Positions 1 through 12,093 of a stretch of 64,000 nucleotides of DNA are shown in pieces. The notes under the pieces are model-generated. The model made no database searches. It saw nothing but the letters and a program-made list of their open reading frames with translations, and was not told where the DNA came from. Made by a program: the position numbers and the translations under genes. The stretch's first letter is position 1, and every line of letters begins with the position of its first letter. The stretch comes from Siphonodentalium dalli (Eukaryota > Mollusca > Scaphopoda > Gadilida > Siphonodentaliidae): assembly GCA_032622095.1 (NCBI GenBank), contig CP136061.1:52215762-52279761 (forward strand), given 5' to 3'.

Positions 1-797
1 AGTTCTGCAGTAAAAATTTGCCAGATAAGCGATCGCAGGGTAGAACTCTGCATTCGACTGGTAGACACTGACATAGTCGGCATTATTAAGAGGGTTAATG
101 GGGTCAATATCACATGTAAACCAAGACAGTGGTTATCCAAAATTGTTTTAGGTGGATTGTACTACTCATGTATATATGATTTGGATATTAAGGTTAATCC
201 ATATTCTATAAAATGAGAGAAAATTGAAGTTGTGAGTCTGAAAATACATATTTGGAAAAAAACTACATGCAAATTTTTTCCGACAACCCCCCCCCCCCCT
301 AAATGAATAAGGAAAAAATTTACGTGTAAGTTTTTTACGCCTACCTATGTACCCCCCCCCCCCCCCACCCCCCCCCCCCGGGTACGTTGTGTCCCGCAGT
401 TTTTTTCCGCCCCCCCCCCCCTGACACACGGCTGCGATTACGTCGCAAGTGGATGTAACTAAGGATACGCCACGATATCGCATCTAAAATCAAACACTGT
501 CTGATATTATTTTTTGACCCTGTTTGACCTACGATTTTGACGTGAGCATGCGCACTCCATCTATCGGTTACTTCCTACGACGGAAATCGTTCCACTTACG
601 ATTGTATCTTGGTCGTCTGAAAGTACACTTATAAACCATGACATGAACACATGCTATCCAAAAGCAATACTTTATCTGACCAGTCTCATATTTATACCTA
701 TCCAAGTAAAGGATGTTTTTTTCCAATCATCTCCACGTGTGTACAGGTGTATATTAAATTCTAGATCGCTTCGAGTCGGACTGGTTGAAGGTATGGG
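1..797. other. Non-coding, with C/G homopolymer tracts
   Basis: No exon is convincing here. Long C runs at about 287-299, 352-380 and 410-421 create open frames that read as poly-glycine on the minus strand. These are low-complexity artefacts. The rest is ordinary AT-rich sequence. Confidence 0.6.
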
Positions 798-827
798 TTA
801 ACCCTTTACCCAACAGAACGGCCCTGT

Positions 828-896
828 GCCAATGCATTCTCCTATATATGCGAGTCGACCATAGGTCGCCTCGCATATATAAGAGAATGCATTGGC
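828..896. repeat. 69-bp near-perfect palindrome
   Basis: The arm starts GCCAATGCATTCTC and its reverse complement ends the unit, with a short centre around GACCATAGGTC. It could fold into a long hairpin as single-stranded DNA or RNA. Other copies are at 1008-1076, 5755-5823 and 7808-7876, with degenerate ones at 3296-3364, 12139-12212, 41142-41194 and 43219-43273. Confidence 0.85.
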
Positions 897-1007
897 TTAA
901 CATATTAAAAATGATAAAATTGTCAAAGAATGTAGAAAAATATTATAAAAATTGTTAAAGAATGTAAGAAAAAATGGTAAAAAGTGTTAAAAAAAGAATT
1001 TTGTTAG

Positions 1008-1076
1008 GCCAATGCATTCTCTTATATATGCTAGGCGACCTATGGTCGACTGGCATATATAAGAGAATGCATTGGC
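1008..1076. repeat. 69-bp palindrome, second copy in the MITE
   Basis: Same family as 828-896. The centre is inverted relative to the first copy (GGCGACCTATGGTCG against GTCGACCATAGGTCG), so the two copies lie in opposite orientation inside one MITE. Confidence 0.85.
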
Positions 1077-1230
1077 GCAGGGTATATAACTGTAACCATC
1101 ACAATGTGGTCAATGAACCGGTTCCAATGATATCCATATTTGTATGGTGTTATTGAGACAGACCGAAGATATTTTAGGCTGTTGAAGCTTTATTTGGCGT
1201 TTTTGGCCGTTTTGTTGGGTACAGGGTTAA

Positions 1231-2071
1231 ACATATGGCGATCGTGATCGGCTTCTCGTTTTTAATGATATTTTGACGTTCAAATTGCACACCCTTGATA
1301 TGGTGACAGTTAGGAGTCACTTGAACACTTACATCTTCTCAACTGTCATTTATATCGGGACCCGATTCATATGTATGATATAGTGAGCTATAATATTGAC
1401 GATAGGTCGATAGCTCATCCACTATTTGTTTTGGATTTTTTTTTGGAGTTATTTATATCGGTGAAGAAAACGTTGAATACATACTTTGATGCGAGACATT
1501 TTTAGCAAATTATGACACATAGGTCCCCGGCCCTGTATTTAACACAGGTCGCCAGAACAAAATTTGACCACACTCCCCTGTATATAATACCAAATCCTAT
1601 GGGACCATTTTTTTTTCGGTCAGTTTTTTTAAAAACTGTGCACAGATATTTAGTACCATGGAGGTCTATCCGACTTTTTTGTGTGGAGTTATCCCCCTTT
1701 TTCTTAGAAAATTTTCTCAAGATGCATATTTTGTCCGAGCTTTTATTCCTACATTTTTCGGTCAATTTTGTTTAAACTTGCGCAGATATTTAGTACCAAG
1801 GGAACCTGCATGTGCACCTGCGATTATGAGGTCCGTGTGACCTTTTTTTGGTGGAGTTACCGCCTAGCTCTTTCGGCCGAAATTTTTCGCAACATGCAGA
1901 ACTTTGTCCGAGCTTGTATTCCTACATTTTCCGGTTCATTTTTTTAAAACTTGGCAGAGGCCGATTGGGCAATTTTGTTTGCAGTTTTTCTCGACTGCCA
2001 AGGGGGTATCCTTAGTCCCATTGGGACAGCCCACCTCTAGCTTTATCCCTACATTTTGGTATAAATTCCAT
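1231..2071. repeat. Non-coding with diverged ~140-170-bp tandem repeats
   Basis: From about 1600 to 2060 a unit containing a 'cggtcaattttgtttaaacttg'-like core, which also appears as 'GCGCAGATATTTAGTACC' followed by a 'ggagttaycccc' segment, recurs about three times with strong divergence. Open frames here on both strands follow the repeat rather than a protein family. No exon is recognised. Confidence 0.5.
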
Positions 2072-4224
2072 TTATTCCCTACCTGCTTTGTAACACACTT
2101 TGAACTGTGCTCGACACCCACTATGAACCCACACTCTCTCGTAAGCAGATCCGAAGCTGTTGTCATTGACACACGGTGATCTGGAGAATTTTCTCGTCAT
2201 GGAGATGCTGGTAATCGTGGCAGCATGAGGCACTGGACACTCACGGTATCTGTAGCCATTACTGGAACAGCTCAGTGTGGTACAGGGATCGCCTGAAATT
2301 AACACAAAGCAATATACATATAAGTATGTGGTTGCCAGCCCCAAGCTACCCTCATCTGAATCCCTGATATATACCAGTCAGTCACGTGTCTAGCTAGAGG
2401 GTTTCCGATTGGGTGTCCAACTTAATTAGAATTTCCAACTGCACCACGCATTTCCTCCCTAATCCTTTACATTTTTGTTCCCTGTTAGGATAGTTCTGAT
2501 ATTTAACTGTTGAGTTCATCCACAAATTTCCAATTTAACAGATTTTTAGGTTGAAACCATGCGTAGATCGTGCTGATCATGCCAGCACTGGACAATATCT
2601 CGATTATTTATTTTTTAACTGTGGTTTTATGACTTGACACCGTTACTGTGTTATTTATTCTAGTTTTAAAATCTGGTTTATTTGGCATTTTGTTTCAATT
2701 GGCCTTAATATTCCAATGCATTCACCGTAGAAGCCAACCGCATGCAGTTTACGGCACCGACCCTCCCAAGCGAAAAAGTGCTTGATTACACACAACACCA
2801 TGAGTGTCTTATTCCGTTTACAATATCACTGACCATGCAGACAGAAATCCAAAGTCTGCGGGTGTTCCAGGCTGGGGCCCCCGTGTTGGGTAATTTCCAT
2901 TTGCGCCCTCCCCCTGGGGGTGGGGTCAGTATTTTCCAAAATGAATCAAGTTTAATCCTGAGTGATGCTCGTTTGTCGACCTGGTTCTCGCCAGGACTAA
3001 ATTCCAATTTTTACCATTTTCTTACATGATTTCTTCATTTTTGCCCAAAAATAACGACTTACCCTCCATGAAACGCATTGACATTTTGGATATGCTATTA
3101 TTTGGTCACATTAGCAGTCAAGAAACTCGACTGAGTGTTTGTGGTCGGCTGATTTGTTTTGTTAACAAAATTCCAATTTTCACCATTTTGTTTACATATT
3201 CCTGTCTTTTGACCCATAAATGTCGACTTGAATCCTGGAATTCATGGGGATTTTGGATATGTTATTTTCTGAGTATTCAAAAACACCTTGTAAGCCCGTG
3301 CATTCTCTTACATATACGAAGCTCCCCGTGGGAGACTCTCATATACAAGAGAAATCACTGGCACATGAACTTTAATGCTGCACCCGCGCAGCTATAGTAC
3401 CCGAAAGTGTACATATGTAATATGTGTAATTTGTATATACATTTGTGGGTCACAATAAATATGTTCAATCACCCGAAAGTGTTAAACCCTAACTTAAATA
3501 TAATTTATAAATGGTGGGCATATATTCCGTCTCACAAATGTGTCACTGTCAATCTATAATATATATACCCCCCCCCCTCATCTGACAATATGCACGGGTA
3601 ATAATATGAAATCAAAGGCAATTTATAATACAAGAAAACCAATGTCAGAAATGGTAGCGCGCTCAAGATCATATATTATATACCCATGATTGTAATTATA
3701 GAATATAAAATATATTGGTTTTACGAATGACCAACTCAGAATTCCGTTAAAATAACAATAATAACAACCATTACCTAATTAACGAACCGGCGCCGGCGGC
3801 CGACTCGGCCGTCTCCGACCACAACCCCCAGTGGGCTGCAGAACGAAAAATGTCTATAAATGTTGAAATATAAGACTTACAAATTATCTTTTCATTTCTT
3901 TTATTTGTAATTGACATAGCTTGTCACAAACCAAAAATCAACACCATTGACATAATAATGTAAAGGACAATACACGAAATTGAAATTCCCAACGACACCT
4001 TTTACCGGACTCGGCATCCGGTGCGCAGTTCGACATTTAATCCTCCCAGAAATTCCCATTATCTATAAATAAAACGACCAGCGAACCATAGCTATCTAGA
4101 ATCTCTTGGACAGTATACACGCGGCGCGCGTAATGAAATTTAAATTCTTACCTGAGACAAAAATAGAATGACCGAAAAGTTGAACTGTGCAGAAGCAGAA
4201 CACAATTCCGTAAATAGTCGACAT
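2072..4224 (-). CDS. Secreted DUF3011-like protein, two exons (97 aa)
   Basis: Exon 1 (4224-4152) encodes ATG and a hydrophobic signal-peptide-like stretch of 24 residues (MSTIYGIVFCFC...IFVS). It ends at a GT donor in phase 1. Exon 2 (2292-2072) follows a clean TTTCAG-type acceptor in the same phase and encodes DPCTTLSC, then YRYRECPV, SRSPC and VWVHSGCRAQFKVC. The spacing of cysteines, the short Ser-rich C-x-S segment and the terminal W-V-x-x-G-C-R-A-x-F pattern match DUF3011-type domains, which occur in secreted, lectin-like invertebrate proteins. The function of the family is not established. The stop codon is TAA within AATAAA, which could also serve as the polyadenylation signal. A possible further donor (GCAG|gtaggg) near 2087 means an extra 3' exon cannot be excluded. 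The 1.86-kb intron contains a ~165-bp tandem duplication and a degenerate palindrome. Confidence 0.72.
2990..3275. repeat. ~165-bp tandem duplication inside the intron
   Basis: A segment beginning with AAATTCCAATTTTTACCATTTT and continuing to TTTTGGATATG occurs at about 2999-3096 and again, diverged, at about 3168-3263. It lies in the intron of the DUF3011-like gene and shows no coding signal. Confidence 0.6.
3296..3364. repeat. Degenerate copy of the 69-bp palindrome
   Basis: The outer arms (GTGCATTCTCTTACATATACGA at 3298 onward, and ATATACAAGAGAAATCACTGGC) still pair, but with several mismatches. This is an older member of the family at 828-896. Confidence 0.6.
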
Positions 4225-4257
4225 GGTGCTATAGTGTTATGAGACAGCTAGTTTTCT

Positions 4258-4268
4258 CTATATATACG
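4258..4268 (-). promoter_or_regulatory. TATA box of the DUF3011-like gene
   Basis: On the minus strand TATATATAG lies about 35-45 bases upstream of the exon 1 ATG. That is a normal TATA position for a short 5' leader. Confidence 0.45.
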
Positions 4269-4269
4269 G

Positions 4270-5724
4270 TATACTTCGTGTACGCCGAATAGTAAAATAA
4301 GCGCGGTCTAGTTTTAATTCTCAACATTTATAAGGTTGGTGAAAGCGGATATTATTTAATATTACAGTAAACATGAGTGGGTATATATTAATCGAGGAGT
4401 ATAGCATCCTGTTTATACGGCGGTACGATAACATCAATAGGTACCCCGTGTCGGCACTCGGAAACAGATGTCCTCAGTTGCTGCTTGAGACAATTATTTA
4501 TCACTTGTTTACTACAAATTCTCTTATACCGTGTTTGTTTTTAGTTGATTACACAGTCGTGCAGAAACGATGTCATTAATATAATTCGCATACACGCACC
4601 ATGGATGGAAAACAAGCCATGTACAGAGAAACCGATTTTCTTAAAGCTATACTCAGTCCGATCAGAGGGTCCTCATATCATCAATATACAACAACAACAT
4701 GTCTTCAAAATACGCTTTTGTTATCAGAATCGATTGATTGCAACAAAATAATACTGTCAACTATGGTATCAAATTTCCCAAAACGTGTTATTTATTAACA
4801 TAAAGTCATTTTGTTCAACGAAATATGGCCGTAAAATCACTTGAGTTTTCACGAATTTTTGGCCGTATTACCACTTGATTTTAGAGTTATCTATCTTCAT
4901 CCGCAATTTTATCCGAGACCATCGTTTTGACGACGTGTTTCTGGGCTACATAATTTCACATCTCGAGAAATAACAAACTTCAAAAATCGATATCTGATCA
5001 CTCTGAGCTTTGACGGGTGGGTACCTCGACTCAGTTGTATCACAGGAGTGACTATATAACTATATATATACATGTACATGGACGTGTTGATAGGGGTTGT
5101 TGTTTGGGAGGGGGGTGGGCACCTTTGCATGGTTAAAATTTTGAACAGCTGGAAATTTCATATCTGACACAACATTAGTTGGAAATTTCACACAACCAAA
5201 TAAGTTGAAATTGTTCTTGGAGTTTGTTTTTCCAACAATTTGTTGGAGGTGAATACCAACATTTGCATATTTTCCCACTGTTGGTCAAAATTGTGGACTG
5301 AAACCAGTTGGAAATTTTCCAAGAAAGCAATATTTTCCTACATTTGGTCAAAATTGTGGATTGAAATTGTCATCAGTCAACATCAATTGGAAATGTTCCA
5401 ACACTAGCGGGTGGTTGTCATATTTGAAATTTCCAAAGCTATATGAAAGCTTGATGCCAGTTTAGATGCTAGGAATTTGTGATTTTCATGTTCAGATTTC
5501 AAAATTGTTCAGGCCTTCATGGTCCCTCCCCCGTGGCTATTCTAAAACTGCTAATTAATTATATATATCTCTTTTAAAAGGTATAATATGCCATTAGTAA
5601 TCTATACGTGTTCTTGGTAACCATTTGATGAGTATTTTAAATGAAGTTTATGACGTGAAATGAAGTAAATATTGATACGATATTTTGTTCATGGACGGAA
5701 GGTAGCTGCGTGTTCAAATGTGAA
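4270..5724. other. Non-coding with dispersed-repeat fragments
   Basis: No gene is recognised. The stretch at about 4660-4920 is an inverted relative of 11460-11720: the ATCGATT/TTATCAGAATC block and the 'TTCATCCGCAATTT' block both recur as reverse complements. From 5130 to 5450 the motifs 'TTGGAAATTTCCAA' and 'TTTGGTCAAAATTGTGG' recur several times and reappear near 10030-10130 and 14530-14700. Confidence 0.5.
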
Positions 5725-5728
5725 TTAA

Positions 5729-6027
5729 CCCTTTACCCAACAGAACGGCCCTGTGCCAATGCATTCTCTTATATATGCGAATCGACCATAGGTCGCCTCG
5801 CATATATAAGAGAATGCATTGGCTTAACCCATTAAAAATTATAAAATTGTTAAACCTATGGTCGACTCGCATATATAAGAGAATGCATTGGCACAGGGCA
5901 TAACTGTAACCATCACAATGTGGTCAATGATATCCATATTTGTATGGTTTTATTGAGACAGACCCAAGATAATTTAGGCTGTCGCAGCTTTATTTGGCCG
6001 TTTTTTGCCGGTTTGTTGGGTAAAGGG
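5729..6027. mobile_element. TTAA-flanked MITE, copy 2 (299 bp)
   Basis: It has the same termini as the element at 802-1226 (CCCTTTACCCAACA and its complement) and is flanked by TTAA at 5725-5728 and 6028-6031. It holds one full 69-bp palindrome (5755-5823) and a half palindrome (about 5852-5893). A nearly identical non-palindromic tail is shared with copy 1. Confidence 0.72.
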
Positions 6028-6354
6028 TTAAAACATACTCAACACCATGCGATACACCTTCTATAACATGACATGTCGCTATCGTATACCGTTAAGAATA
6101 CATAATTAACGCCCCCGGTGTATACTGTTCTACAGGTTTTAGAAAGCTGTGGTTCGCTGGGCATTTTATAAATAGATAATGGGGTTTTCCGGTTGTGACA
6201 ATTCGCAGTAGGTCGCTATTTGCGGATGTCCCCGAATTCGCGGACGTCCCCTAAAATTGTCGAAATATGTTGATTTTAATTAGGGAACGGGTACGTATAT
6301 TTCAATTGATAAGTATTTTAAACAAATAACGACACGATCATCATAATAGTGGTT

Positions 6355-6410
6355 TGTTCTATCAATCATATCATAATCATCATCATCGATCATCATCATC
6401 ATCATAATAA
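6355..6410. repeat. CAT/ATC microsatellite
   Basis: A run of CAT and ATC trinucleotides at about 6360-6405 gives a short histidine- or isoleucine-rich open frame. It is simple-sequence DNA, not a gene. Confidence 0.8.
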
Positions 6411-6559
6411 GGAACAAGTCTTGCGACTTTTCGTCACAATAACATTATTTGCAATGCTTGTTTACAATATATGTATCGTCATTCGATATTTACTTGTGAG
6501 TCACTTGAACATATTACTTGTCGTCGAACTCGTATTTTATATAATAGAAGAATGAGTCT

Positions 6560-6990
6560 ATGTAACTATATTATGAATTGATCGAGTGTTGGAGCCTCAA
6601 CAGCGAAGTCTGGCAGAGAGTTTCAGCTATTTACCACCCTCTTTGTGAAGAAATATTTTCCTATGGCCTTGTTAACAATGGGCATCTTTAGCTTTTTATT
6701 ATGTCCTCTTGTTCTTCCTGATGAATGTCTTGCTAATAGGTCACAGGCATTGATATTGTAATGACCATTCAACAGTTTATATACCTCGATTAGATCTCCT
6801 CTAAATATTCGATATTTTAAAGACATCAGATTGAGTCTTATCATTCGGTCTCCGTAGTTTTGATTTGACGAACTAGTTTCGTTGCTTTTCTTTGTATTTC
6901 TCTAACACAATGCTTTGATATTTGTGATGTGGACTCCATGCAGAGTTACAGTATTCGATCATAGGTCTGACCATGCTTATGTAGAGCGAT
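6560..6990 (-). pseudogene. LINE reverse transcriptase C-terminal relic
   Basis: Read on the minus strand, the segment gives MVRPMIEYCNSAWSPH, then a frame change, then RMIRLNLMSLKYR, RGDLIEVYKLLNG, RTRGHNKKL and KYFFTKRVVNS. This succession is typical of the region after the catalytic core of CR1/Jockey-type non-LTR reverse transcriptases. The expected tryptophan of the VVNxWN-LP motif is a TGA here, and NSLPDFAVEAP follows. At least one frameshift lies near 6870. It is therefore a dead fragment of a retrotransposon. Confidence 0.8.
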
Positions 6991-7009
6991 TAGAAAGTGT
7001 CGATGTCCA

Positions 7010-8300
7010 AGTTCGTGAAAGTTCTGTTGTCTATGCCGATGATTTGAGAATCTTAATTGTTTTAGGATATTGAAGGAAGACTAATCTGGCCGTGTCAAAT
7101 TGAGCTATTGCGATGGAATTTCTCGCAGCACAACACATTTCGGGTTTTCGTGGGGTGTGTATTCGCTGGGTGTCTTATAGTTGCAGTATGTAAATATTAT
7201 GACCGCGTTAATTGCTTTCGATGTTCAGATATGAACAATGGCTGGGTCATGCACTCTTGGCGGGAACACAATGCCTCCGAGTTTTGATCCGAATTTAGAA
7301 ACTTTCTGGTGTGGTGAATAAGAAACCTACAGTAATAAGCCGTAGTTTTTTGTAATAATTTGAAGGATTAGTTGTTTTAACGGAATTCTGAGGCGGTGCA
7401 TTCATGTAACCAATATATTTTATATTATAATTTATATTTATGGCTAATAATATGATCTTGAGGGCGTTACCATTTCTGATTATGGTTTTCTTGTATATAT
7501 ATGTAAGGGAACTGCCGGACAAATCGCCCACCAAAAGGCATTCAATTAACCCTCGATGTGCCGTCATCGCATGCAGAATGAGCTAACGGTCCGGACTGCA
7601 CCGCACCTGAGGCGTCTGTAGAGTGATTTTAGTAGCCAAAAACAGTGGGTTGTCTCACGAAAAGCCACACATGCACGGACTAGGGCCTCGGTCACACAGA
7701 AGTGCCGCTATTGACCCTTAACTTGCCAGAATTTCAATATTGTGCCTGCAAATAATATGACTTGCAGGCGGGACCTCCATCTCGCATCGTGCATTTTTTT
7801 ACACTGTGCCAATGCATTCTCTTATATATGCGAGTCGACCATAGGTCGCCTCGCATATATAAGAGAATGCATTGGCCTAACAATTTTCTATCATTTGTTT
7901 TAAATAAATGTTTCTTACATTTTTTAGGACATAAAATAAAAAACATCCATTACCCTGCAGGGAGCCCCACACAGATATAGAAGCATATAGAAGAGTGTCG
8001 TCTGCTCATGTTTGTCTGGGGCTCTGTGTGGGTAACTCCGCCGGTGCATCATACCACGTTTAGTTCAGGGAGAGTATTTCGGGGGCGCTAACTCCGGGAT
8101 ACTCGAAAGGTCCGATAGACAGTTTCCTTCATCCCTCATTTTAAAGACATATTACGTACTTGTTCGGATGCGTGACACTGATAAGTTAGTATTCATGTGC
8201 TATGCCGACTGGGGGAATGTAGCAATATAGTAAGATCACCGAAAATCCCAAGCAAATCGACCGTACCATTCCTTAGAAAACATTGTCTGAACTACGCTAA
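7010..8300. other. Non-coding, one intact palindrome
   Basis: No exon is recognised. The 69-bp palindrome at 7808-7876 is the only clear structure. It lies in a short context ('tttttacactGTGCCAATGC') similar to the MITE copies but without recognisable MITE ends. Confidence 0.5.
7808..7876. repeat. 69-bp palindrome, solitary copy
   Basis: Identical in plan to 828-896 and 5755-5823, with near-perfect arms and the GTCGACCATAGGTCG centre. The surrounding TTAA-flanked MITE ends are not visible, so the palindrome may move or persist independently. Confidence 0.85.
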
Positions 8301-8319
8301 ATTGTAAATATTTACTACT

Positions 8320-8520
8320 GGAATCGGGACGCGCTTCTATCGGCGATTAACTATATAACGAAAACGATTTCGCCATCGGCTGTCACTGCATTTAATTAAT
8401 ATATAAGGATGACGGTGTGTTGTCAATTTATATATAATATTTGTAAAAATAACTAATTTTAACAAGATTATTCTCCATTTCTATTTGATCACCCTACCGG
8501 AGTGTTTCACACCACTTTAA
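8320..8520 (-). repeat. Dispersed repeat, related to 46,675-46,880
   Basis: The reverse complement begins AAGTGGTGTGAAACACTCCG and continues through GGGTGATCAAATAGAAATGG, an AT-rich middle, CACACCGTCAT and TTAATTAAATGCAGTGACA. The same order of blocks occurs on the plus strand at 46,675-46,880 inside the large MULE. It is therefore an interspersed element of unknown class, and the copy at 46.7 kb inserted into, or travelled with, the MULE. Confidence 0.65.
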
Positions 8521-8799
8521 ATCATTCCGTCGCTGGAATCCAGACGAGGGGTGTTTAGCCACCTGGGGCACCATCGGTTGATGGTAGCTGCAGTGCCCCA
8601 GCATGACATTGTGTTGTTGCCTCGTCGGTGACGGTGCTGGTGGTGATGCACTCCGGCTTGGTGGTATCCGGAGTCCGGGTGCTCCAAATGGATGGCTGAT
8701 GCGATGGTAATGTCAGATCCAAGAGAAGAGGTCTGTTTAGTCACACCCGTCAATTCCTTATATGGACCTTGATTTAGTCTATACAATCACCCCTGTGGG

Positions 8800-9930
8800 G
8801 GGACATGCACTGCCGGGTCTGTTTGACCATTTCATGGGCATGTCACGGCTGGTCACACGTAGGGACGCGCGCCGACAGGGATTGGGGTGTATACGTACAT
8901 GTACATTTTTCTTATATTGCATGAGAAACTGTCGGATATGTTCTCAAGATTGGCGAAGACGTGACGTAGGGACGCAGCGTCATGGGGTTGGGGTGTACAT
9001 ACTTATATTGCATGGACCCATGGGTCTGTTTGAACATTTCATGTCTATGTTTGACGGCTGCATGGTCACATATAAGGACGCGGCGATAGAGGTTATGGTT
9101 ATGTACTTATATTGCATGGAGCACTGTCGATTCTATTTGAACATTTCATGTGTATGTTCTCAAGGCTGCTCACAGGGACGCGGCGACAGGGCTTGTGATG
9201 TACGTACTTATATTGCATGGGACACCGTCGGGTGTGTTTGAACATTCCATGTACACGTATGTTCTCAAAGCTGGTATTGGGGACGTGGTGACATGGTGTT
9301 GGTGTGTACAGGTGCGTATAATGCATGGGCCACTGTCGGATCTCAATCGACAAACCTCGTCAGATTCCTTACCATTTCAAAGCTTTGCCTAAGAGGTCAC
9401 AGGTCGAGGAGTCCAGAAAGGTCGATGAGTCCAGAACGTGTCGGGTCTGTTTGAGCATTTCATTTGCACATTCTTACGTGACACATGTAGAGACGTGGCA
9501 ACATGGGGTTAGGTTGTACGTACTTATATTACATGGGACACTGTCGGGTATATTTGAACATGACATGTGTATGTTCTCAAGGCTGGTCACATCGTCACAG
9601 GGGCGTGGTACAGGTGGCTGGTGTGTATGTACTTACGTTGCACGGAAAACTGTCGGGTCTGTTTGAATAGTGTATGTGTATGTTCACATGGCTGGTCACA
9701 GGAACGTGTACATGGGTTCAGGTGTAACATATCTATTTGTACATTCCATGTGCATGTTCTCAAGGCTGATGATAGGGACGTGTCACATGGCCGGGTTTGG
9801 GTGTACATACAAATATTGCACTGGACACCGTCGGGTCAGGTTAAACATGTCATGTTCTCAGAGTTTGTCACAGGGGCGTGGCGACAGGAGGCTGGGGTAT
9901 ACGGAGTGTGCATGGTGCGATTGCCAATTT
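8800..9930. repeat. ~105-bp degenerate minisatellite (about 10 copies)
   Basis: A unit containing CACTGTCGGGTCTGTTTGAA, then CATTTCATGTGTATGTTCTC, AAGGCTGGTCACAGGGACG and TACTTATATTGCATGG recurs every 100-110 bases. Several frames stay open across it (for example 8762-9241 and 9567-9971 on the plus strand). The translations change frame from unit to unit and resemble no family, so these are repeat artefacts. Confidence 0.75.
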
Positions 9931-9959
9931 CATCTTTACACAACACCAATGCGTTGTTG

Positions 9960-12090
9960 AAATTGTTCTAAGCGTTTAAAATCCCAACCTGTTTAGTGTT
10001 CAATCTGTTGATTTAAGAACAAAACCAACTATATTGTTCTGCTTCGGTCCAAAATTTGGAGTGAAATTAACAATAGTTGGAAGATTTCGAAACCAGTGGG
10101 ACATTATGGAAAGTTCCCAACAGTTGGTAACCTTGACCGAGTTGACGTGCGTTTTCATATCTGACTGAAGTGACGTGCGACAGGGACGTACCTACATATG
10201 GACTACACTCCGGGCGGGGGGAGTCATGCAAACTTGTAATCTCTATATTGCATGCCCCTTGAACCATGCAGACCAAAATGTCACAAGTTCCATGTTCACC
10301 CCTCTCCATTAGATTGAAATATTCAACATATATGCCAAGTTAAAACACATCTCATATATTCCATCCGATTAATCCCAAATTCCGTTTGTGTGATTAGGTG
10401 ACATCGATTTTTTCTGATTTTTGTTTTAAAAAATACGACCACTGGCAGCCATCTTTGGTTTTACAAGCTATCGTTTCTTTTACGAATTCCGAAAACATGG
10501 ACATCAGCATCCATCTTGGATTTTACTCTTTGCATCACTAAAACCTTTGGCATACGCGCTACAGCTTGCATCTGCATGTCCGTCTGCATCTTGGGTGTCA
10601 TAATTTGAATCTATCAGCAAACCATATAGACCGGATTTATGAGCAGATAAGTGTCAAATTGTACATGCACGATGAAGCTTCATATCTATAGGGGTAATTT
10701 GGCCATGTATAAGTATCACGTGATTGGGCGTGACTATACACCAAACATCACGTGGTGATATCAATCACGTTCGGTTGACGTTTTCGTCGTTTCTCTAAAC
10801 GATCGGGCGAAATGTCAAATCTATAATCTATAGACTTTTATTATATATGGGTATTTATATATATGGCCACGTAAGTATCATGGGCTGGGTGGAAATTACA
10901 CAGAACGATGCATTATATATGGCGTAATGTTTCATAAACGGGTGACGAATTTGTCCGTTTCTCGACATAATTGGACTGTAACATTGTCATAAAATAAATT
11001 ATCATATATAGATTACCTCAAGTATATTAAGATGCGTATATTTTGAAGTATCAATATTTATAATATTTCCCCAATATACTTGAATAATTCTTTGTAGAAT
11101 AATTCATGGGTGATCTGCATGGAGAATACATCTTTTTTTCTTGTGTATATTAATAAGACATATTATAAAGGAATTTAATTAGATTAGCAAGGACCAGTGT
11201 TAGGACGGTATCTAATATAATGATGGTTGGTACGCATTCATACATGTATACATATGAATGTGTGCTAATTACTAAATGGTGAAATTGTACAAATCCGAAT
11301 TAAACGCTCCCAAACTACTATTTCGTTGGCTTCGGGGTTAAAAAAAAATTTTGATTCGAGCCCATGAATCCATCAAAGCCCAGAGAGATCAGATATCGAT
11401 TTTAAAAATCTATTTTTTTTTCACCACCGGTACTTTTTGGCGGCCTGACAATAAGTCGACGAGCGTCGGTCTCGGACCAAATTGCGGATGAAGATATATA
11501 CCTCTAAAATCAAGTGGCTTTGGTTGTTAGATATTTGATAAACCCGCCAAATTTCGTTGAACAAAATGTTGGTAAGCATTATTGTTGGTAAGCATTATTT
11601 TTGGGCAATTAATCGATTCTGATAACTGAAGCGGCATTTAAAAACATTTTGTTGTTGTTGGAATATGATGATATGGGGGGGGCAGCGAATCGGATTGAGT
11701 ACATGTACCTTTAATGTTCCAGATGAGCCATGTTGACCACATTCAAATTTCAAAATGTTCTCACGTCGAGCAGAACGATTGCCGGCGCACTGTGTCCTGG
11801 TCCGTCCCCTTTGTCCAATCAAAAACTTTTAAATCAATTTAAGAAAAACAAATCGGGAGTGAATTTGCCTGGAGTTCGACCAGTAAGGTGTCCACTGTGG
11901 ACACCCCACCACACACACACAAACCGATGCCAAGTTGCCAACTAGCCACGTACCTGATTTGACGAGTAGTTCCCCTAAACACTGATCAGATAATAATTAC
12001 AACAAATGGCCAGTTTATTATCTGATCAGTTCCCACTACAGTGAATGTGAATCCTTCTGCTTAATATATTACCTGAAACTGGGTGGGAAA
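9960..12090. other. Non-coding, dispersed-repeat fragments
   Basis: No gene is recognised. About 10,500-10,720 is a diverged direct relative of 22,965-23,175: both carry 'ATCCATCTTGGATTT', 'AAATTGTACATGCACGAT' and 'AAGCTTCATATCT'. About 11,280-11,720 contains an element ending in CGGATTGAGTACATGTACC that is related to the MITE at 46,497-46,640 and inverted relative to 4660-4920. Confidence 0.5.
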
Positions 12091-12093
12091 ATG

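Larger units (their letters stand above)
802..1226. mobile_element. TTAA-flanked MITE, copy 1 (425 bp)
   Basis: The ends are inverted repeats beginning CCCTTTACCCAACA, and each end is flanked by TTAA (798-801 and 1227-1230). TTAA target duplications are the hallmark of piggyBac- and Kolobok-type transposons, so a non-autonomous member of one of these is likely. Because TTAA is its own reverse complement, it could instead be part of the terminal repeat. Inside are two copies of a 69-bp palindrome. A second family member lies at 5729-6027 and a more diverged relative at 12094-12806. Confidence 0.7.

Noticed and set aside
166-483. Glycine-rich minus-strand frame
   Set aside because: Created by C homopolymers at 287-421.
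8762-9971. Plus-strand frames of 80-160 codons with recurring Cys and Tyr
   Set aside because: They track the ~105-bp minisatellite and shift frame between units.
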